Positions 45,246-54,455 of a DNA stretch of 64,000 bases are shown here, piece after piece; position 1 is the stretch's first letter, and each line of letters opens with the position of its first letter. The notes beneath the pieces are model-generated. The model worked only from the letters and a program-made list of their open reading frames with translations, was not told the origin of the DNA and ran no database searches. This stretch comes from Bacillus fungorum. GTDB lineage: Bacteria; Bacillota; Bacilli; Bacillales; Bacillaceae_G. The translations under genes were made by a program, and so were the position numbers. The stretch is from assembly GCF_002746455.1 (NCBI RefSeq), contig NZ_NWUW01000018.1:1-64000 (forward strand). Direction: 5' to 3'.

Positions 45246-46132
45246 TGGATAAACAGGAAGCAAAGCATATCAATATGCCATCTCCTTCCGCATGTGAGCA
45301 TAAGTCTGTAGAAGCATATTTATTTATTGATCCGCTTTGTAAAGCTTGCTGGGAAATTGAACCCTTTATTATTAAACTATGGCTTGAATACGGGAAATAC
45401 TTCTCTATTCGTCATATCGTAACTGGAAAAGTGGACGGAGCGAACGCTTCCTCACACAAATGGAATAAACCTGCTAATATTCGATTTGTGTGGGAAAAGA
45501 CAACAAGTTTACAAGGGTTTTCATGTGATGGAAAGGTACATATGCAAGAGGCATCATCAACACCATATTTAGTTTCGATGGCAATTAAGGCAGCGGAGTT
45601 ACAAGGCCGAAAAGCAGGTTCGAAGTTTTTGCGCAAACTCCAAGAATACATTTTCCTTGAAAATGTATCAAACCCTGACTGCGAATTATTACTTGCATGT
45701 GCAAAAGATAGCGATATTGATGTAGAAGAATTTAAAAAAGATCTACATTCCGCTAGCGCAAAAAAAGCTTTCCAATGTGACTTAAAATTCACAAATGAGA
45801 TGCATATTACAGAAATACCTTCTCTCGTATTTTTTCATGCGAATTCAGATGAAGAAGGTATTAAAATCGCTGGAACTTATTCCTACGACGTATACGTACA
45901 ATTATTAAAAGAACTTGTAAAATGTGAACTCGAACCAGAACCATTACCGCCTTTAGAAGTGTTACTAGAAGCAACGCAATTTATATCTTCAAAAGAAGTA
46001 GCATTTATATATGACTGCTCGCAACAAGAAATCGAGCGTGAACTAAAAAAATTACAACTGAAACGAAAAGTACAAATGCTTGACGTAAAATGTGAGCGTT
46101 ATTGGAAATGGATAGAAAAAGACCTGGTGTAA
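45245..46132 (+). CDS. spxH: ClpXP adaptor protein SpxH (YjbH)
   Basis: The 295-residue protein has a DsbA-like thioredoxin fold with CKAC at residues 32-35 and a C-terminal winged region. SpxH binds Spx and speeds its degradation by ClpXP, and disulfide stress inactivates it. Its target spxA is encoded 7 kb away at 53233. Confidence 0.93.
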   Translation: MDKQEAKHINMPSPSACEHKSVEAYLFIDPLCKACWEIEPFIIKLWLEYGKYFSIRHIVTGKVDGANASSHKWNKPANIRFVWEKTTSLQGFSCDGKVHMQEASSTPYLVSMAIKAAELQGRKAGSKFLRKLQEYIFLENVSNPDCELLLACAKDSDIDVEEFKKDLHSASAKKAFQCDLKFTNEMHITEIPSLVFFHANSDEEGIKIAGTYSYDVYVQLLKELVKCELEPEPLPPLEVLLEATQFISSKEVAFIYDCSQQEIERELKKLQLKRKVQMLDVKCERYWKWIEKDLV

Positions 46133-46147
46133 ACACCAGGTCTTTTT
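46116..46147 (+). terminator. spxH terminator
   Basis: The arms AAAAAGACCTGGTGT and ACACCAGGTCTTTTT overlap the stop codon. Confidence 0.9.
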
Positions 46148-46361
46148 CTTTACGGCTTATAAAAATATTAAAGGGGATGGGAGAAATTTTCACGTTCAAA
46201 CAAAGGGGTATATGTTTGTATGTGAATTCGTTCACGCTTATTATATTACAAGATTCGACGTCAGATGACAACCCCTTTTGTCGAATTTCACACTTTTGTC
46301 ACATTCTAAACGTTTTCATTTCTGAATAAGCTATAAAAAAGCTATTTTGGAGGTGTTCTGT

Positions 46362-46535
46362 ATGAAAAAAACATATATTTTACTTATCTTTCTAGCTGTC
46401 ATCGTTTCTTTTTTCTTGTACATCCTCTCTCTACTACAAGCTTTTCCAAAAATTATTGCCTTCCCTCTTTTATTTGGAGTCATTGTCATCGCTCTCTCTT
46501 ATTTCAACCATAAAAAACGATTTAAAGGGTTTTAA
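46362..46535 (+). CDS. Small two-span membrane protein
   Basis: The 57-residue protein starts MKKTYILLIFLAVIV after TTGGAGG and has two hydrophobic helices (5-24 and 30-48) with a basic tail HKKRFKGF. I recognise no family. Confidence 0.6.
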   Translation: MKKTYILLIFLAVIVSFFLYILSLLQAFPKIIAFPLLFGVIVIALSYFNHKKRFKGF

Positions 46536-46632
46536 CTACAAAAATCAATTATAAAACCGCCTTCTAATTTAGAAAAAATAAGGCAATTCACTTTATTATT
46601 TCGACAAATATCAACAATTCAATATATAAACA

Positions 46633-46660
46633 AAAAGACGAGGAAAATCCCTCGTCTTTT
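46633..46660 (-). terminator. pepF terminator
   Basis: The arms AAAAGACGAGG and CCTCGTCTTTT surround a short loop just after the pepF stop. Confidence 0.88.
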
Positions 46661-46663
46661 CTA

Positions 46664-48490
46664 TTACTTCTCTTCAAATAATAATGCTTCTAATTCATTT
46701 AACTTCTCTTCAAATACTTGCAATGCTTCTTTTACTGGTTCTGAAGATGCCATATCTACCCCAGCTTTTTTCAATACTTCAATTGGATAATCTGAGCTTC
46801 CTGCTTTTAAGAACTCATTAATGTAACGTTCTACTGCTGGTTGCCCTTCTTCTAAAATTTGTTTAGATAGAGCCGTTGCTGCACTAAATCCTGTTGCGTA
46901 TTGGTATACGTAATAGTTGTAGTAGAAGTGCGGAATACGAGACCACTCTAAACCAATTTCTTCATCGATTACTAAAGCTTCACCGAAATATTTCTTATTT
47001 AAATCATAGTAGATCTCCGTTAACATGTCTGGCGTAACCGCATGTCCCTCTTGTACTTTCTTATGAATAATATGCTCAAACTCTGCGAACATCGTTTGAC
47101 GGAATACAGTACCACGGAATCCTTCCAAATAATGATTTAATAAGTATAGACGCTCTTTCTTATCTTCTGTCGTTTTTAATAAATAATCGTTTAGAAGCGC
47201 TTCATTACAAGTTGATGCTACTTCCGCAACGAAAATTGAATAATCACCGTATACATGCGGCTGCGTTTTTCTTGTATAGTAACTATGCACGGAATGACCA
47301 AACTCATGAGCAAGTGTAAATAAATTATTTACATTATCATGCCAGTTCATTAAAATATACGGATTTGTTCCATATGCACCAGATGAATATGCTCCGCTTC
47401 GCTTTCCTTTATTCTCATACACATCTACCCAGCGATTTTCATATGCTTCTTTTAAAATGTCAACATACTCATCACCAAGTACATTTAATGACTTTAATAA
47501 CATGTCTTGTGCTTCTTCATACTTCACGTTCATTTTCACTTCTGGTACAAGTGGTGTATATAAATCATACATATGAAGCTCATCAAGTCCTAGTGCACGC
47601 TTACGAATATCAATGTAACGATGTAGCAAGTGTAAATTATCATTTACAGATTCAACAAGTTGATCATACACCGCTTCAGGAATATTATTATTACTCAATG
47701 CCGCTTGACGTGCAGAATCATATTTGCGAACGCGCGCATTGAAATTATTACGCTTTACAACTCCGCTTAACGTACTTGCAAATGTGTTCTTATATTTTCC
47801 GTACGTTTCATATACAGCTTTGAATGCATCTTCGCGTACACGACGATCATCACTTTCTAAAAACTGAATGTAACGACCATGTGTAATTTCTACTTCTTCT
47901 CCATCCTCACCTTTAATAGATGGGAATTTCAAATCCGCGTTATTCAACATACCAAATGTATTACTTGACGCACTCATTACTTCAGATGCTTCTGCTAATA
48001 GAGCCTCTTCCGCTTCAGATAATACGTGCGGGCGTTGACGCGTAATTTCTTCTAATGCATGTTCATATACACTTAAGTCTCTATTTTCTTTCAAGAATGT
48101 TTGCAGTTTATCTTCTGAAATCGATAAAATTTCAGGCACAATATATGCTGTGCTACTAGATACTTGTGAATATAAATTTGTCGCACGGTCATTTAACGCT
48201 TGATACACAGAGTTTGTTGTATCTTGATCGTAACGCATATGTGCATATGTATATAGCTTACCTAATCGCATTGAAATTTCATCTTCATATTGCAATGCTT
48301 CAAGTAAATTGTTCGCGGAGTCACCAAGTTTCCCTTTAAATTCAGTTAACTTCGGTAATAGCTCTTTAATAGCTTGGAATTCTTTTTCCCATTCTGCATC
48401 TGTTTGGAAAATATCTTCTAATCGCCACGTACTTGATTCTTCAATCTCGTTACGATCTGGTAATGTTTTTGCTGTGTTTTGTTCAGACAT
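46664..48490 (-). CDS. pepF: Oligoendopeptidase F
   Basis: The 608-residue M3-family zinc peptidase carries HEFGH near residues 395-399 and the downstream zinc Glu in FVAEVASTCNE. PepF cleaves oligopeptides in the cytoplasm. It lies 50 bases after coiA on the same strand, as in B. subtilis, and may be co-transcribed with it. Confidence 0.95.
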   Translation of the reverse strand: MSEQNTAKTLPDRNEIEESSTWRLEDIFQTDAEWEKEFQAIKELLPKLTEFKGKLGDSANNLLEALQYEDEISMRLGKLYTYAHMRYDQDTTNSVYQALNDRATNLYSQVSSSTAYIVPEILSISEDKLQTFLKENRDLSVYEHALEEITRQRPHVLSEAEEALLAEASEVMSASSNTFGMLNNADLKFPSIKGEDGEEVEITHGRYIQFLESDDRRVREDAFKAVYETYGKYKNTFASTLSGVVKRNNFNARVRKYDSARQAALSNNNIPEAVYDQLVESVNDNLHLLHRYIDIRKRALGLDELHMYDLYTPLVPEVKMNVKYEEAQDMLLKSLNVLGDEYVDILKEAYENRWVDVYENKGKRSGAYSSGAYGTNPYILMNWHDNVNNLFTLAHEFGHSVHSYYTRKTQPHVYGDYSIFVAEVASTCNEALLNDYLLKTTEDKKERLYLLNHYLEGFRGTVFRQTMFAEFEHIIHKKVQEGHAVTPDMLTEIYYDLNKKYFGEALVIDEEIGLEWSRIPHFYYNYYVYQYATGFSAATALSKQILEEGQPAVERYINEFLKAGSSDYPIEVLKKAGVDMASSEPVKEALQVFEEKLNELEALLFEEK

Positions 48491-48540
48491 CCTTTAAGCC
48501 CTCCTTTAAATATCTCTACTTACATACAATTCGATTTTTC

Positions 48541-49779
48541 TTATGTAATTCCTTCACGATCAATCTTTATTATATCCCCTTTTCCTTCTCTCATGTTGTA
48601 CTTTTCCTCAAATAAAGATAAGGCATACGCTAAGCAAACTTCATCATATTTCATAACTTCCTCCTCTGTTTTTAGCATAACTATCCTCCTTTTTTTTCGG
48701 TACTTATACGTCCCTACTTTCTGCAATACACCTACATAGCATAAAAATGTCATATATTCCGTAACTGCCACTTTCCATATATGCTGTGAAAAGTACGGGA
48801 GCATACGCCTTTTCGTATACTTTTTTACGTAACTACACACATACTCGAGGGAAATACAATCCCCTACCGCAAGCTCACCTATACACTTCATATATAGAAA
48901 AGCTTGCCATATAAATGGATGTGTTTGAAAAGCAAATGAGGACGGGAGCGGCACACCAATTTCAGAAGGAAAATTTGCCGGGGTACATTTACATTGATAT
49001 AGGAGGCGTAATAGTGACTTATGATTATAATTCCAAATAGGTAAAGCGTTTTTTCGAAAATAGTCCTTTCGCTTCTTCCATTCTTGATTTAATATTTCCT
49101 TTTGGAAAGGAACAGGAGAAAAGAGCATTTCAAAAGTAGTTCTATCAGTTGGTAAATATATAATATGTGAGAAAGAGGCACTTGTAGAAAATGAAGTGAT
49201 AAACGTGCTTTTCATAAATGATTTTTGTTTCGAACAGAAGAAAATAAGCAGTGGCTGAGGATAAGATTGTAAGGAGAAAGCCATAAGTGAGGAAAATTTC
49301 ATCCAATATGCAGAGTGCTTTTTCAATTGATTTCCACCAATGATCCAAATAACCTGTATACCAGCTCGCCAATACGAATAGGTTCGTTTGTACAGCTGCT
49401 CTATAGAAAGATTTGCACATTGATATTCAATCGCAATTTTTCTCCCTGCTCTCTCTATGAAAATATCCGGTCGTTGCTGAATCTCCGGCAGATAATGCTC
49501 TATCTCTACATGAAAGTTTTGACGTTTTAGCCATCTATATAACAATTCTTTACCGTGCATATGGTATATAGATTCTGCTTCATAAAAGGCCAAACATGAA
49601 TCCACTTTCTTATGAGCAAAATGCCACTTTTTTTGTTTCCCTAATCTCATTTGTACTTCCTTCCCACAAGCTGTGCAAAAGAAGCTCTCCATTTTACGCA
49701 TACGTTGTAAAAGCTCTTCATCATAATGATAAAGTAGATGAATTTTTTCTCCGTTTTCTCTTTTGGCAATAAACATCAT
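48541..49779 (-). CDS. coiA: Competence protein CoiA
   Basis: The 412-residue protein has an N-terminal zinc-ribbon-like stretch (FFCTACGKEVQMRLG, WHFAHKK). A PD-(D/E)xK nuclease-like core follows (PDIFIERAGRKIAIEYQCANL), then a long helical C-terminus. CoiA is linked to recombination of incoming DNA in natural transformation. The ATG at 49779 follows AAAGGGTG; the GTG two codons before is less likely. Confidence 0.87.
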   Translation of the reverse strand: MMFIAKRENGEKIHLLYHYDEELLQRMRKMESFFCTACGKEVQMRLGKQKKWHFAHKKVDSCLAFYEAESIYHMHGKELLYRWLKRQNFHVEIEHYLPEIQQRPDIFIERAGRKIAIEYQCANLSIEQLYKRTYSYWRAGIQVIWIIGGNQLKKHSAYWMKFSSLMAFSLQSYPQPLLIFFCSKQKSFMKSTFITSFSTSASFSHIIYLPTDRTTFEMLFSPVPFQKEILNQEWKKRKDYFRKNALPIWNYNHKSLLRLLYQCKCTPANFPSEIGVPLPSSFAFQTHPFIWQAFLYMKCIGELAVGDCISLEYVCSYVKKYTKRRMLPYFSQHIWKVAVTEYMTFLCYVGVLQKVGTYKYRKKRRIVMLKTEEEVMKYDEVCLAYALSLFEEKYNMREGKGDIIKIDREGIT

Positions 49780-49831
49780 AATCACACCCTTTCAGCTCCT
49801 TATATTCTACAATTTATTACAAATTCCTTTA

Positions 49832-49866
49832 AAAAAGAGATGTCCCAATTTCGGACATCTCTTTTT
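49832..49866 (-). terminator. cls terminator
   Basis: The arms AAAAAGAGATGTCC and GGACATCTCTTTTT are perfect. The stem overlaps the cls stop and precedes coiA. Confidence 0.9.
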
Positions 49867-51409
49867 ATAATAAAGGCGATAATAGCCGATACGTTGATTC
49901 AACAATTCGTCTATGAAGACGCCTTTTATGAAAACGATCGACATGAATTTCACTGGATTCTTCTAAATCGTCTTTAAAATCTTGAACAAGTTTTCGAATG
50001 CTATCTGTATCATATAAAAAGGCATTTACTTCAAAGTTCAAATGAAAACTTCTCATATCCATATTAGCTGTCCCAATTGAAGCTAAATCAGAATCGACAA
50101 TGACAACTTTACTATGAAGAAAACCTTTTTCGTATTCATATATCTTTACCCCTGCATCTAAAAGCTCTGGGAAGTACGATCTCGATGCGTAAAAGACAGT
50201 ACGCTTATCAGGCTTACTCGGCATTAACAAACGAACATCAATACCAGCAAGTGCAGCTACCTTTAATGCGGATAAAATATCATCATCTGGAATGAAATAT
50301 GGCGTCGCAATCCAAATGGATTTTCGTGCAGAAGAAATCATGGCAAAATATAAATGTTTAATTGTTTCCCATTTATTATCTGGTCCACCTGCAACGAGCT
50401 GCACGCCTCCCCAATGATCCCCCTCAACTGCTTTCGCTTGTAAATATTCAGGGGCTAGCACAGCCTCACCAGTCATATAAAACCAATCTTGAAGGAAAAT
50501 AAGTTGCAAGCTTTGAACAGCTTCACCACGCAAATATAAATGCGTGTCTCGCCAAAAGCCGAAGTACTTATCCTTCCCTAAATATTCATCACCAATATTT
50601 AATCCACCTACAAACCCTTCATTCCCATCAATAATAACGATTTTCCGGTGATTTCGATAATTAATTTTATCGTTTAAAATCGGAAAGCGCACAGGGAAAA
50701 ACGGAATCATTTCGACACCTGCGTCGTTTAATTCTTCAATATACGATTTTGATAATTTAAAACTTCCAACCGCATCATATAAAAAACGAACGACTACGCC
50801 TTCTTTTGATTTTTGTATTAAAATATCTTTAATTTCTGTTCCAAGCTTATCATCACGCACAATGTAATATTCCATATGAATGTGATGTTTCGCTCGTTTT
50901 AATCCATCTAAAATAGCCTGAAACGTTTCATCTCCATTTGTTAATGTTCTCGTTTCAGTTTGAAATGAAATATTTAAAGCGCCTAAGCGGTCCGCTAAAC
51001 GAAATAACAGCTCTTGATGCTTATGATTGCGCAAAATTCGTTCTTCGTAATCTTCATGCCCTTTATATTGTAAAAACGCTTGTTCATCGAGCAACGCTTT
51101 CTTTTGGAACATTCTCTTCCTCCGAAAGTTCTGCCCAAATAATAAATAAGCGAAGAATCCAAATACGGGAAAAATACCTAACACAATGAGCCATGTAAGT
51201 GTTTTAGACGGATGACGGTTCTCTAAGAAAATCACGCAGCCAATTAAAAATGCAGATACCGTAAATAAAATACTAATAATACCTAGAATCGAAACATCTT
51301 TTATCCCAATTACATCCGAATAAAATGCTACATCAATAAACATACGTAACGAAACAAATAATACGAACAATAGCAAAACAAAGAAAATCAACTTTAACGT
51401 ATTTTTCAT
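49865..51409 (-). CDS. cls: Cardiolipin synthase
   Basis: The 514-residue protein joins two phosphatidylglycerols to make cardiolipin. Two N-terminal membrane spans are followed by two phospholipase D motifs: NHRKIVIIDGNEGFVGG and HSKVVIVDSDLASIGTANMD (HxKxxxxD). It lies between coiA and mecA; the B. subtilis locus lacks cls here as far as I recall. Confidence 0.95.
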   Translation of the reverse strand: MKNTLKLIFFVLLLFVLFVSLRMFIDVAFYSDVIGIKDVSILGIISILFTVSAFLIGCVIFLENRHPSKTLTWLIVLGIFPVFGFFAYLLFGQNFRRKRMFQKKALLDEQAFLQYKGHEDYEERILRNHKHQELLFRLADRLGALNISFQTETRTLTNGDETFQAILDGLKRAKHHIHMEYYIVRDDKLGTEIKDILIQKSKEGVVVRFLYDAVGSFKLSKSYIEELNDAGVEMIPFFPVRFPILNDKINYRNHRKIVIIDGNEGFVGGLNIGDEYLGKDKYFGFWRDTHLYLRGEAVQSLQLIFLQDWFYMTGEAVLAPEYLQAKAVEGDHWGGVQLVAGGPDNKWETIKHLYFAMISSARKSIWIATPYFIPDDDILSALKVAALAGIDVRLLMPSKPDKRTVFYASRSYFPELLDAGVKIYEYEKGFLHSKVVIVDSDLASIGTANMDMRSFHLNFEVNAFLYDTDSIRKLVQDFKDDLEESSEIHVDRFHKRRLHRRIVESTYRLLSPLL

Positions 51410-51450
51410 CTCTTACCTCCTTACTAAGAAAGCTTTCCTATTCTTCATAT

Positions 51451-51481
51451 AAAAAGCCGATTTCATACTACAGAAATCGGC
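51451..51481 (-). terminator. mecA terminator
   Basis: The arms GCCGATTTC and GAAATCGGC surround an 8-base loop, and TTTTT follows on the minus strand. Confidence 0.82.
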
Positions 51482-52165
51482 CTACGTTTTAGCAGGAAAA
51501 TTATTGCGAATTGTTTCAAGCGCATGCTCTTTCACAATTTGTTTCCCATACTCACTTACACGATGAATTGTTAAAGTGGATTCTTCTCCGTACTCTAAAA
51601 CAATACTTAAAATACGGTCAATTTCTTCTTCATCATGTAGCACTTCATCGAATTCCACATATACATAATAGCGGTCCTCAAATGAATACAGCTCATCTTT
51701 TATATCTTCAAAAATAAGACGGTGGCTTAATGAAATGACATCTTCAAAATCATTAAACTTAATTAAAAAGCCAAACGTACCATCTTCGTTAAAGTTTGTT
51801 CCTGTTTGTTCTTCTACCTCTTCCACTAATTCTTGCTGGAATAATGATTCAATGCCTTCATCTAGAGGAATGTCTATAATTTTATCTACACCTACTGGTA
51901 GTTCTAACTTTTGTCCATCCTTTGAAAGCTCTGCTTTCGTTACAAGTACTTCAATCCCTTTATCGACTGCTTGCACTTGAATCCATAACGGCCCATCAAT
52001 AAAGAAATCATCATGATCACGAGCTTCGTCCATCATCTCCCAAAAGAGCTCTTCACTTCGTTCGCGGTCGTACCAGATTTCCTCACGATTAAAACCTCTG
52101 TCCTCTATATCAATGTACGTAATAAAAAATTTCATCGTATGGTCATTAATTCTTTCAATATCCAA
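51482..52165 (-). CDS. mecA: ClpC adaptor protein MecA
   Basis: The 227-residue protein has the N-terminal substrate-binding domain (IERINDHTMKFFITYIDIEDRGF), an acidic linker (about 108-130) and the C-terminal ClpC-binding domain ending NNFPAKT. MecA delivers ComK and other proteins to ClpCP. A TTG start fits GGGAGAG 7 bases upstream. Confidence 0.94.
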   Translation of the reverse strand: MDIERINDHTMKFFITYIDIEDRGFNREEIWYDRERSEELFWEMMDEARDHDDFFIDGPLWIQVQAVDKGIEVLVTKAELSKDGQKLELPVGVDKIIDIPLDEGIESLFQQELVEEVEEQTGTNFNEDGTFGFLIKFNDFEDVISLSHRLIFEDIKDELYSFEDRYYVYVEFDEVLHDEEEIDRILSIVLEYGEESTLTIHRVSEYGKQIVKEHALETIRNNFPAKT

Positions 52166-52508
52166 AATACAACTCTCCCTTCCTGCTTGGAATTGTTATG
52201 AAGGGATTCCCCACTCATATGACAAATCAATAGATTCTTGTACTCTCATTTTATGATAAGATTCTCCAGAATGGAAATAAAATCGATTTATTTTACAAAA
52301 ATAGTTATAATGCCTATCTTTATTCGACCATCTACACAGATATATCATTATAGCGATTTCTCACTCACAAAAAATTTGGACATACATTTCCACCTTCCCC
52401 CGTACACTGTAATAAAGTGCAACTTTTATTAGAGAAGATGATTTAGTCTCTCTCTTCACCACATACATATAGTTCGCTTATTAAAACATCATAAATGGAG
52501 GCAGACGA
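52166..52508. other. Intergenic region between mecA and the TerC gene
   Basis: The 343 bases hold the divergent 5' regions of mecA and the TerC gene. I see no convincing gene, and no yybP-ykoY manganese riboswitch pattern. A 64-codon frame at 52238-52432 lacks a ribosome site. Confidence 0.5.
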
Positions 52509-53183
52509 ATGGACTTAGAGTTTTTAACATCTGTACTAATGATTGTCGGTATCGATGTTGTATTAGGTGGTGACAACGCAATCGTTATCGCACTAGCGAG
52601 CCGAAATTTACCTGAATCAAAGCGAAATAAAGCCATTTTGATTGGTACTCTTTTAGCAATCGTACTAAGAATCGTCCTTACTATATTAGCTGTCTATTTA
52701 CTCGACATTCCATTTCTGCAACTGATTGGGGGCGTTTTACTTACATTAATCGCAGTAAATTTACTAACTGATAATAGCAACGACCTTTCTTCTATTCAAG
52801 GAAAAACAACTTTATTTCAAGCTGTGCGTACGATTGTATTCGCGGACCTTGTTATGGGATTTGACAACGTTATTGCCATTGCAGGGGCAGCTCACGGAAG
52901 ATTTTTACTCGTAATAATCGGCTTACTCATTTCTATCCCGATTATTATTTGGGGCAGCAAACTCATTTTAATACTTATGGAACGCTTTCCATTCCTCATT
53001 TATTGTGGGGCAGCCATTCTCGCTTATACAGCAGGAAAAATGGTCACACATGAAGACAGACTTGCAACATTTTTTCATAACAACCCAAGTTTCACTGCAA
53101 GCATTCCGTACTTGTTTATTTTCACCATTTTATGTATCGGCTTTATCGTTCAACAAGTTCGATTACGAAATGTGAAACATTAA
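52509..53183 (+). CDS. yjbE: TerC-family integral membrane protein (YjbE-like)
   Basis: The 224-residue protein has about seven spans and the two TerC acidic motifs GGDNAIVIALASRNLP (about 19-34) and FDNVIAIAGAAHG (about 118-130), which suggest metal handling. Related Bacillus TerC proteins export manganese or load it onto secreted enzymes. GGAGGC precedes the ATG. Confidence 0.9.
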   Translation: MDLEFLTSVLMIVGIDVVLGGDNAIVIALASRNLPESKRNKAILIGTLLAIVLRIVLTILAVYLLDIPFLQLIGGVLLTLIAVNLLTDNSNDLSSIQGKTTLFQAVRTIVFADLVMGFDNVIAIAGAAHGRFLLVIIGLLISIPIIIWGSKLILILMERFPFLIYCGAAILAYTAGKMVTHEDRLATFFHNNPSFTASIPYLFIFTILCIGFIVQQVRLRNVKH

Positions 53184-53185
53184 AA

Positions 53186-53219
53186 AAAACCTTCTACTAT
53201 ATAATAGGTAGAAGGTTTT
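53186..53219. terminator. Bidirectional terminator between the TerC gene and spxA
   Basis: The arms AAAACCTTCTAC and GTAGAAGGTTTT lie between the convergent stops. Confidence 0.88.
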
Positions 53220-53232
53220 CATATTATTATAA

Positions 53233-53628
53233 TTAATTTACAAGACGCTGTGCTTCACGTAATTGGAACGTTCTTACTGTACGTGGTAAGAAACGGCGGA
53301 TTTCGTCTTCATTGTAACCTACTTGAAGGCGTTTCTCGTCAATCATAATTGGACGACGTAAAATCCCTGGATAGTCACGAATCATCTTATATAAATCTTG
53401 AAGTGGTAAAGACTCTAAGTTTACATTTAATTCTTGGAAAACTTTTGAACGAGTAGAAATAATCTCATCCGTTCCGCTTTCTGTCATACGTAAAATCTCT
53501 TTAATTTCCTCAATCGTTAATGGATCTGAGAAAATATTACGTTCTGTATAAGGAATATGATTTTCCTCTAGCCATAATTTCGCCTTTCTACAAGACGTAC
53601 AGCTTGGAGAACTATATAATGTTACCAT
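53233..53628 (-). CDS. spxA: Redox-sensing transcription factor Spx
   Basis: The 131-residue ArsC-like protein has the redox switch C10-T-S-C13, the RNA polymerase alpha-CTD contact region and RRPIMID. Spx binds RNA polymerase and reprograms transcription in disulfide stress. It is degraded by ClpXP with SpxH, encoded nearby at 45245. Confidence 0.94.
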   Translation of the reverse strand: MVTLYSSPSCTSCRKAKLWLEENHIPYTERNIFSDPLTIEEIKEILRMTESGTDEIISTRSKVFQELNVNLESLPLQDLYKMIRDYPGILRRPIMIDEKRLQVGYNEDEIRRFLPRTVRTFQLREAQRLVN

Positions 53629-54222
53629 ACAAAGCTCACTCTCCTTAAAGAGTACAAATTCTGTACTAATTACAGTTTAGATTTCTAAATTCAGCAATTT
53701 TTCGCGATACCTTGTCTTAAAACAAAGTGCAAAAATCGCATTTCATGTAAGCAACAACTTTAAGCAAACAACAATTACTTTTAATAAGTAACTTCTATAA
53801 TCATTATACAATAGATTTTGCAAGAAATATACAGTAAATTTCCTTCTAATTGAGAAAACTCTTCCGTGCATTCCACTGCTATGTAACAAGATTACACTCA
53901 CATTACCTGTTCTTTAACAATAACCTTCAACCCTTTTAACACTCGGTTTTCATAGATTCCTCATATGATATATAGTTATTTTCTCATAATCTTTCCTATG
54001 AAAAAGAGAACGTTTTCTTACCTTTTCCTGATAAATCAATTAAGAAATGTAAGACTGTACAAGTGAGAACCAAAAGGAACACTTGTTCTTATTTTAACAA
54101 ACATTCTCATTCATGTCTATACGATTTCTAAAATAAATCCATTATTTTTCTGACAGTTCTTTCTTTTTTATCTTTTTATCTCATACAATAAAAATACAGA
54201 CAAGCAAAGGGGGAATTTGCAA
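53629..54222. other. Long AT-rich intergenic region upstream of spxA
   Basis: This 594-base stretch has no supported gene. It holds a TATAAT on the minus strand (53808-53803) that could be an spxA -10 box. It also holds an inverted repeat ACAAGTG-N14-CACTTGT at about 54060-54088. Several dispersed promoters would fit the multi-promoter control known for spx. Confidence 0.45.
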
Positions 54223-54426
54223 ATGATTGCTTTTTTTATTGATTTTGTCACTGTTTCTGCCCTCATCATCGGAATAACAGCATTGATTGGTGTCATTACA
54301 AATAACATCGGTGAAAAACTCTTTGGCGGAAAAGAAAAGATGAAGTTTGTTAATAAAAGCTTGGATGTACAATCCGGCTGGAACCAAGTTGGCGGAAAAG
54401 GTATTTATAAGAAACGTACGTATTAA
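54223..54426 (+). CDS. Small membrane-anchored protein of unknown function
   Basis: The 67-residue protein has one strong hydrophobic helix (about 2-30, MIAFFIDFVTVSALIIGITAL) and a basic, hydrophilic tail (KEKMKFVNKSLDVQSGWNQVGG). AAAGGGGGAA precedes the ATG and a terminator follows at once, which supports a real gene. I recognise no family. Confidence 0.65.
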   Translation: MIAFFIDFVTVSALIIGITALIGVITNNIGEKLFGGKEKMKFVNKSLDVQSGWNQVGGKGIYKKRTY

Positions 54427-54455
54427 AAAAAGCAGGCGGTTAGCCTGCTTTTTTT
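54425..54455. terminator. Bidirectional terminator
   Basis: The arms AAAAAAGCAGGC and GCCTGCTTTTTT lie between the small membrane protein gene and the convergent oppA-like gene. Confidence 0.9.

Noticed and set aside
48541..49779. coiA as a broken gene because of its unusual C-terminus
   Set aside because: The frame is intact over 412 codons with the expected Cys motif and nuclease core; length is normal for CoiA.
52238..52432. 64-codon frame upstream of the TerC gene
   Set aside because: No Shine-Dalgarno, low-complexity AT-driven codons and no recognisable product.
52166..52508. A yybP-ykoY manganese riboswitch before the TerC gene
   Set aside because: Some TerC genes have one, but the conserved GGGGAGUA-type loops could not be found here.
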